Shown here: positions 37,522 through 41,698 of the stretch, piece by piece
Position numbering within the stretch: position 1 is the stretch's first letter
How the letters are laid out: each line of letters starts with the position of its first letter
NCBI GenBank assembly: GCA_027452145.1
Contig: DAIDHB010000343.1
Span: 1 to 41,698, forward strand
Direction of reading: 5' to 3'
DNA from: Planctomycetales bacterium
Lineage (GTDB): Bacteria; Planctomycetota; Planctomycetia; Isosphaerales; Isosphaeraceae
DNA length: 41,698 bases
Notes under the pieces: model-generated
Seen by the model: the letters and a program-made list of their open reading frames with translations, nothing else
Databases searched by the model: none
Told to the model about the DNA's origin: nothing
Translations under genes and position numbers: made by a program

Positions 37522-37590
37522 TATGTGACCGACGAGCCGACGATGGATGGCATGGCATGGCATGGCATGGCATCGGCGATCTTGATGTGA
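37522..37590 (+). pseudogene. Duplicate of the GH9 gene 3' end
   Basis: Read on the plus strand the segment gives YVTDEPTMDG, five extra residues, then ASAILM and a stop. It matches the last 20 codons of the GH9 gene (35181-35249) at DNA level with few changes. The extra residues come from an ATGGC expansion. The segment abuts the truncated gene fragment at 37521 and is a rearrangement scar with no expected product. Confidence 0.8.
37547..37571. repeat. ATGGC pentanucleotide repeat (5 units)
   Basis: Five perfect ATGGC units lie in the GH9-derived fragment. The parent gene has a single diverged equivalent (ATGGACGGCACGGCG), so the copy gained 15 bases, consistent with slippage. Confidence 0.9.
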
Positions 37591-37640
37591 GTGGTAGAGG
37601 GAGACAGATCCGCGTCGGGAAGGCGGCGATAATCGGGGGC

Positions 37641-38033
37641 TCAACGGCTAGCGATCTCCGCCGGGCGACCCGGCCTGACGGCGGTGCCAGCCGGCGACTC
37701 GCGGCCGGACTGACGCAGGATATCGTCGATCACCTCCGACGCGGTACGGTCCTCGAACTCCGCCAGGCCGGTGATCAGCTCGAACATGAGCATGGCATAG
37801 TTGTCGTAGTCCTCCGAGTCCGGGACGAACTGGCATACTGGACGGCCATTCATGGATTCCCCGGGCGGCTCCTGGAAGGCCAGCATTCCTGGACGATCCG
37901 GAGGCAACGACTTCCAGCCACAGCGCTGGAGGTAGGTAACCACGTCCGCCAGCCGGAGCGAGCTGTGCCGGGGATCGATCCAGCGGCGGTACTGGTCGCG
38001 CGGGTCGATGGATCGCCTCACGTACGATGTCAT
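37641..38033 (-). CDS. Unknown protein coupled to a DUF4365 gene
   Basis: The 130-residue product starts at the ATG at 38033, which overlaps the stop of the upstream DUF4365 gene (ATGA) and has GGAG seven bases upstream. The ATG at 38039 is too close to that site. The protein reads RWIDPRHSSLRLADVVTYL, GWKSLPPDRPGMLAFQEP and NYAMLMFELITGLAEFEDR, then ASEVIDDILRQ and a disordered basic tail. It looks like a small compact alpha/beta protein without signal peptide. I do not recognise the family. Tight coupling suggests it acts with the nuclease-like protein, perhaps as partner or inhibitor (inference). Confidence 0.75.
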   Translation of the reverse strand: MTSYVRRSIDPRDQYRRWIDPRHSSLRLADVVTYLQRCGWKSLPPDRPGMLAFQEPPGESMNGRPVCQFVPDSEDYDNYAMLMFELITGLAEFEDRTASEVIDDILRQSGRESPAGTAVRPGRPAEIASR

Positions 38034-38536
38034 GGCCATTCTCCTTCTCTCACCCGATCCATCAGCACCTGGACGGACTCGACCGAGAACACGTTGCCCC
38101 GGGGGATCGCGACGCGGCAGGTCGTCTGGCTGGCCGTCGCCACCGCCCCGCGGAGCGACATCCAGTAAGCACAACGGCGGAGAATCAGGGCGTCTTCCGT
38201 CTGACTTGACCAGTCATTCTCGTCCTCGGGCAAGACCAGGACCACCAGAATCCGAGGCCGGGCGGCGTTTTGCTGTCGGAGGATGTTGTAGGCTCGGACC
38301 TCCAGGTCATAGGCCACCGCGTCCTCCCGAACGGCAGCGCGGGCGGTACTCTTGAGCTGGACGTCGAGTTGCGGGCCGCTGTCCCAGAGCTGGTGACCGT
38401 GGGCCTCGACGCTCCGCAAGAACAGGTCGAATCCCAGGTCGTTCTCCGTGGTGCCGCAGATGAGACCGGCCCGGGCCGCGATCGCACGCACGTAAGCTCG
38501 ACAGAGCGCCTCCTGACGCAGGTTGCGGGGCAGCAT
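38030..38536 (-). CDS. DUF4365 domain protein, PD-(D/E)XK nuclease-like
   Basis: The 168-residue protein starts at an ATG (38536) behind GGGAGG. It opens with LPRNLRQEALCRAYVRAIAA (Glu9), followed by NDLGFDLFLRS (Asp37) and GPQLDVQLKST (Asp58, Gln60, Lys62). Glu...Asp...(D/E/Q)xK is the nuclease-fold pattern seen in DUF4365 and related Mrr/Hjc-like proteins. Such proteins often occur in accessory and defence regions, but a substrate is not known here. It is followed with an ATGA overlap by the unknown 130-residue protein. Domain assignment is by motif reading only. Confidence 0.75.
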   Translation of the reverse strand: MLPRNLRQEALCRAYVRAIAARAGLICGTTENDLGFDLFLRSVEAHGHQLWDSGPQLDVQLKSTARAAVREDAVAYDLEVRAYNILRQQNAARPRILVVLVLPEDENDWSSQTEDALILRRCAYWMSLRGAVATASQTTCRVAIPRGNVFSVESVQVLMDRVREGEWP

Positions 38537-38725
38537 GACGACGCCTCCCTGCCTCGGGTCGCGCGGCCGCCACAGTCTGCCGCTTGCCCCAGGTACTCGC
38601 GATGCCACAAGCCATTGTATCCGGATCGCGGACATCGGGATAGAACGACACCTCGTCGCCTGTTTACCGGCTGGCCCCTCCGTCGCCAGGAATGATCCTC
38701 GCGTCTCGGTGAGCTCCCGGCATGT

Positions 38726-39097
38726 TTACTGCCCTGTCGTGTTGGCTCGGTCTCCCTTGAGACGGGCCAGTTCCCGCTCGTAACGCTCGCGGTAGTCGAG
38801 TCCGCCCGGGCCGACGTCCGGATATCGCTTGCGCAGATTCTCATACTCTCGCCAGAACCAGTCCGCGCTGAAGCCGTTGAAATCCCACGAGGCGAACGCC
38901 GCGAGATTATGCAGCCAGTCGGCCAGGGCCCCGGCCAGTCGGCTTCTCCGGTATTGCCGCTGCCATTCCAGCGGGTTCCAAGACGCCGACCCCCTCGACT
39001 GGCAGAGGTTGCGGATGTCCAGCATGGCCTGATACAGCAGGTAGCAATAGGCAGCCTTCTCCCGGTCATTCAGCGGGGTCACGCTGGGTGGCCACAC
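38726..39097 (-). CDS. Small unknown helical protein
   Basis: The 123-residue product begins at a GTG (39097) with GGAG eight bases upstream. It is rich in aromatic residues and helices: LNDREKAAYCYLLYQAMLDI, NPLEWQRQYRRSRLAGALAD, WLHNLAAFASWDFNGFSADW and FWREYENLRKRYPDV. There is no signal peptide or membrane helix. It lies 189 bases upstream of the DUF4365 gene on the same strand and may belong to the same unit. Family and function not recognised. Confidence 0.65.
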   Translation of the reverse strand: MWPPSVTPLNDREKAAYCYLLYQAMLDIRNLCQSRGSASWNPLEWQRQYRRSRLAGALADWLHNLAAFASWDFNGFSADWFWREYENLRKRYPDVGPGGLDYRERYERELARLKGDRANTTGQ

Positions 39098-39392
39098 GAT
39101 TCCGGCTCCGTGTTCGTTTCCAGGTCGAATGGTCGGCCCGACACCGGGACGGATGTCGTCTCATTTTTCCGCGGCCTTCGCGGTCCCGCAACCTCGCCGT
39201 GCCGGTTTGCCGGCGGCCCGGCGATCCGGAGGTGGCCAGGCGGCGAGCGGCCTGACCGGGCGGATCAGAGTGGCGGGCGGGACGCCCCATCGGACCCGGA
39301 CCAGGCGAGCCGGCGGCATGGAGCGGTCGGGTTCTCGCGGAGTCCGACTTGCCAGGGCAACCTCAGGCCCGTCATCGCCATGGACGGAGCGG

Positions 39393-39962
39393 TCACGGCG
39401 ATGCGGGTCGGCTCGGCTGAACGGCTTGCTTCACCAGCGTGCGAAGCGCGTCCAGCTCGACGGCCCGCTCGGTGGGCTTCCTCGAAATCGTCGGCATCCC
39501 CCCGGGCAGTTTCACCTCGTCGGGCACGACGGCGTATTTCCTGTCCTCGACGTTCTCGATGAGCATCCGGCCGCAGCCGATGTGGGCGATCAAATCGGGC
39601 GAATCCTTCGATCGTTCGAGAAACAGGACGACCCGTTCACCCTTCTCGGCGCTTGCCGTGTCGCACGGCTGCGTCGGCGTTGCGATGTAGCGGACCTCCT
39701 TGACCGGGTCTCCCTTCCAGGTCTCGAGAACCTCGGCCGTCGCCACCTTCACGGGCGGGAACTCCGACCCCGACCGTTGAAACTGGGCAGGACCATCCTC
39801 GACCTTGATCACACGCGCGACGACGATGCGGTCACTCCGGGCGGCGAGCTTCTTCAGGGCGATGTCCGCCACCTCGGCGTGCACTTGAGTGGGCGCGGCC
39901 AGCGACAGAACGACGAGCGAGAGACTCACAAGGCACGCCAGATCGCGAGGAGGGTGCACCAT
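39393..39962 (-). CDS. Secreted hypothetical protein (intact paralogue of the fragment at 37231-37521)
   Basis: The 189-residue protein starts at an ATG (39962) with GAGG upstream and has a signal peptide (LACLVSLSLVVLSLAAPTQV). The mature part reads LKKLAARSDRIVVARVIKVE, VATAEVLETWKGDPVKEVRY, KGERVVLFLERSKDSPDLIA and NVEDRKYAVVPDEVKLPGG, a beta-rich pattern in which a 'WKG' and a 'GERVVLFL' motif recur in other secreted planctomycete proteins as far as I recall. No catalytic residues are evident. Compared with the fragment it lacks about 22 residues after TISR. Confidence 0.78.
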   Translation of the reverse strand: MVHPPRDLACLVSLSLVVLSLAAPTQVHAEVADIALKKLAARSDRIVVARVIKVEDGPAQFQRSGSEFPPVKVATAEVLETWKGDPVKEVRYIATPTQPCDTASAEKGERVVLFLERSKDSPDLIAHIGCGRMLIENVEDRKYAVVPDEVKLPGGMPTISRKPTERAVELDALRTLVKQAVQPSRPASP

Positions 39963-40106
39963 GGGTCGAACCTCGGGGCGGAGATGAGGAAGAGGCCAAC
40001 TCCGGATCACTCGAGACAGGTTGTGACTCCGCCGGCCGGAAGTACCGACGGCCGGTTGTCAGCAGGGCCATTGTATCGGCGGCACCATGGCCAGAGAATC
40101 CAACAT

Positions 40107-40799
40107 CTAAGACGACTTCAGGACCAGGTAGTCCACGCGCTCGATCTCAGGAACGTCATGGCTGGTCGTGCTGACTCCATTAACTACCTCGGTGTCATAA
40201 AAACCACCGTTCACGATTCTCCTCGACTCGCCAATACGGGGGGTCTTGTAGTCGAAGAAGTAGTCGAAAATGATTCCCGGGTCGCAGGCGTCCTGCTCGA
40301 CGAAGAACCGGTCCACAAAGTCGTAGACGTTGTGGATATCCGCCAGGCGAACCTGGCGGCGTGTCGAGGTGAACCAGCTCTTCGCCGGCGCCGGCCGGCT
40401 ATCGTCATCCTCGGCGAAGAAGTCCTCGACGACCTCGCCTTCCTCGATGAAGGTGTACCCGATGGACCCGCAGGTGTCGCTGACCCCATAACAGATGACC
40501 GGAGCCCTGATCCGACTTGAAAGCGCCTTCTCCCACTCGTAGCCCTTGTTTCCCCAGGGGACCCGAGTGGTATAGTCTCGCTCCACCGCGATCGACCACT
40601 CCTGACCCTCGAGGCGGAACACGAGGACCGCGTTGCTCTGGACGATCACCTCGCTACCGAGTACGTCACGCTGCCACGACTCGGCGCGTTCCGCGAGCAT
40701 GCCGGCGACGTCCTCGACGGGGGCGCGGGCCAGCGGGATACAGCAGTTGTAGCCCATCAGGCAGAGGCCGCGGGTGTGCTTCCAGTCGCGTGATTTCAT
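40107..40799 (-). CDS. Unknown cytoplasmic protein
   Basis: The 230-residue product starts at an ATG (40799) with AAAGG upstream. It contains VEDVAGMLAERAESWQRDVL, NAVLVFRLEGQEWSIAVERD, ICYGVSDTCGSIGYTFIEEG and DIHNVYDFVDRFFVEQDACD, an alpha/beta protein rich in acidic and aromatic residues with no signal peptide. The acidic stretch EEGEVVEDFFAEDDDSR precedes a serine/proline linker. I do not recognise the family. The look is that of immunity- or antitoxin-like proteins, but this is only an impression. Codon use fits the neighbours. Confidence 0.72.
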   Translation of the reverse strand: MKSRDWKHTRGLCLMGYNCCIPLARAPVEDVAGMLAERAESWQRDVLGSEVIVQSNAVLVFRLEGQEWSIAVERDYTTRVPWGNKGYEWEKALSSRIRAPVICYGVSDTCGSIGYTFIEEGEVVEDFFAEDDDSRPAPAKSWFTSTRRQVRLADIHNVYDFVDRFFVEQDACDPGIIFDYFFDYKTPRIGESRRIVNGGFYDTEVVNGVSTTSHDVPEIERVDYLVLKSS

Positions 40800-40854
40800 G
40801 GCTGGGCCTTTCGCCAGGCCGGGCGTCCGGGTGGAGGGGAATCGGAGTCATTGA

Positions 40855-41106
40855 TCACCCGAAAATCAAACCATAGCCAATCAGCAGGCCGATCTGTGCC
40901 AGCAAGATCCAGGTGACGACCTGCGCGATGCGTTCGCTCAGCTCGGGCCGGCCTCGGCGAGGTCGGAGCCAGGCGACGACCCACACGCCCACGACGACGC
41001 CCGGGATGCTGAGCGACAGCCCGGGTCGGCACTCGCGGAGGATTACCGAGCCCACGGCCACCGCCGAGACGACGATCATGATGTCGAGGATCGAAATCCG
41101 GCGCAT
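40855..41106 (-). CDS. Small three-helix membrane protein
   Basis: The 83-residue product begins at an ATG (41106) with AGGAGG four bases upstream. Hydrophobic segments are ILDIMIVVSAVAVGSVILRE, LSIPGVVVGVWVVAWL and VVTWILLAQIGLLIGYGLIF. Such small proteins opening with 'R.SI.DLM.VV...A' are frequent and uncharacterised in planctomycetes (recalled, not checked). Function unknown. Confidence 0.65.
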   Translation of the reverse strand: MRRISILDIMIVVSAVAVGSVILRECRPGLSLSIPGVVVGVWVVAWLRPRRGRPELSERIAQVVTWILLAQIGLLIGYGLIFG

Positions 41107-41249
41107 GGGGCCTCCTGGCGCGAGGCGAGGCGGAAACACCGCGAGGCGACGCGGATCACCTCGTGGTCGAACCGGATGCCATCTTCGGACGAACGCGCGG
41201 CCAGGTCAATCATCTGCGACTGCCGAAGCCGTGGTGCGAAAGTGCTCGG

Positions 41250-41528
41250 TCACCCATCGATTCCCCGACGGACGTGCGCGTGGGCCTTCCACTCCTCCAG
41301 CGTCATGATGCGCCCAGCGTGCATGTCCTCCAGACCTTGACGGATACCTTCGAGCACCAGGGCCTCCTCATCGATCTGATGGAGTTTCCGGTACGCGGCA
41401 ACGTCCTGAATGACAAGCTCGGCCTTGCCGTCGATCGTCAGCACAACAGGCTCGCCCGTGCGCTTCAGTTGCGCGACAATCTCCGAGGGGTTCTCGAGGA
41501 AATGCGACAGCGACCTGATGTCGGGCAT
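41250..41528 (-). CDS. Phd/YefM-type antitoxin, no adjacent toxin
   Basis: The 92-residue product starts at an ATG (41528) with GGGGGAGG upstream. It carries the Phd/YefM N-terminal fold: IRSLSHFLENPSEIVAQLKR, TGEPVVLTIDGKAELVIQDV and AAYRKL. The C-terminal half (EEALVLEGIRQGLEDMHAGR, MTLEEWKAH) is the toxin-binding type. These proteins repress their operon and neutralise a RelE/Doc-type toxin. The 140 bases downstream encode no ParE/RelE or Doc protein in any frame, so it appears solitary. Family firm, role inferred. Confidence 0.85.
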   Translation of the reverse strand: MPDIRSLSHFLENPSEIVAQLKRTGEPVVLTIDGKAELVIQDVAAYRKLHQIDEEALVLEGIRQGLEDMHAGRIMTLEEWKAHAHVRRGIDG

Positions 41529-41698
41529 GCGGCCTCCCCCAGGACTCAAGCCTGCATCAGCGCGGGCATCTTGCCGATTCCCTAAAGCGCATTGCAGATG
41601 GGTGGCTCACGGAGGGGCCGGGCCGGCCAGGAGTCTGTGCTGGCCGGGTCCCGAGCCCCCGTCACGGGGCGATCGGATGTAGCCGGGGGGCGTCAGCC

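Noticed and set aside
37231..37644. A single 137-codon protein reading through the scar on the minus strand
   Set aside because: Its N-terminal part is antisense to the GH9-derived fragment and has no homologous content. It is an accident of the junction.
41110..41249. A RelE/ParE toxin gene after the Phd antitoxin
   Set aside because: Reading all minus-strand frames gives only very short peptides with no toxin motif.

Overview
The window is high-GC DNA (GC-rich third positions in every real gene) from a bacterium that looks like a planctomycete, probably of the Isosphaeraceae type. The pointers are: two secreted beta-helix proteins that open with the planctomycete 'LExRxLL' start motif, a Tat-exported DUF1501 protein, two ECF sigma factor / transmembrane Ser-Thr kinase pairs, a kinase carrying about fifteen WD40 repeats, and HAF-repeat and carboxypeptidase-regulatory-domain proteins. 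The genus is an inference. No rRNA, tRNA, CRISPR array or intact insertion sequence was seen.

Layout. 1-3728 (-) is the N-terminal part of a giant secreted adhesin-like protein (two beta-helix/anchor-Q modules, then YDG/MBG-type repeats) that runs off the left edge. 4247-7344 (+) is an ECF sigma factor followed by a kinase whose N-terminus carries a zinc-anti-sigma-like H-x3-C-x2-C motif. 7621-9820 (-) is a toxin-antitoxin island: a PIN toxin with its antitoxin, and a RES/Xre pair in reversed order in which the RES toxin gene is broken by a one-base frameshift. 10450-15145 (-) holds a HAF-repeat protein, a small antitoxin-like protein, a DUF1501 protein and a TPR/glycosyltransferase-like protein.

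15792-20951 is the metabolic core: two convergent gene pairs. On + are an octaheme cytochrome c of the hydroxylamine oxidoreductase family and an overlapping eight-helix membrane protein, an internal 4+4 duplication with four symmetry-related histidines. On - are a quinol-type nitric oxide reductase and a small membrane protein whose soluble loop carries a transposase-like Cys4 motif. The NO reductase has a good sigma70-like promoter with a perfect palindrome at the predicted start site. I propose this as a membrane nitrogen-oxide (NH2OH/NO) handling module with two undescribed membrane partners; it is the best candidate in the window for a new system.

21487-25710 (+) is a second beta-helix protein, followed by REP-like hairpins. 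26001-31672 (-) is the second sigma/kinase pair, with the WD40 kinase. 31733-35249 holds a carboxypeptidase-regulatory-like secreted protein and a divergent GH9 glycoside hydrolase. 35361-41528 is an accessory region: a second PIN toxin/antitoxin pair, a frameshifted Wzz-like membrane protein, a chimeric scar joining a truncated copy of a nearby secreted-protein gene to a duplicate of the GH9 3' end, a DUF4365 (PD-(D/E)XK-like) operon with an unknown partner, several unknown genes, and a solitary Phd-type antitoxin.
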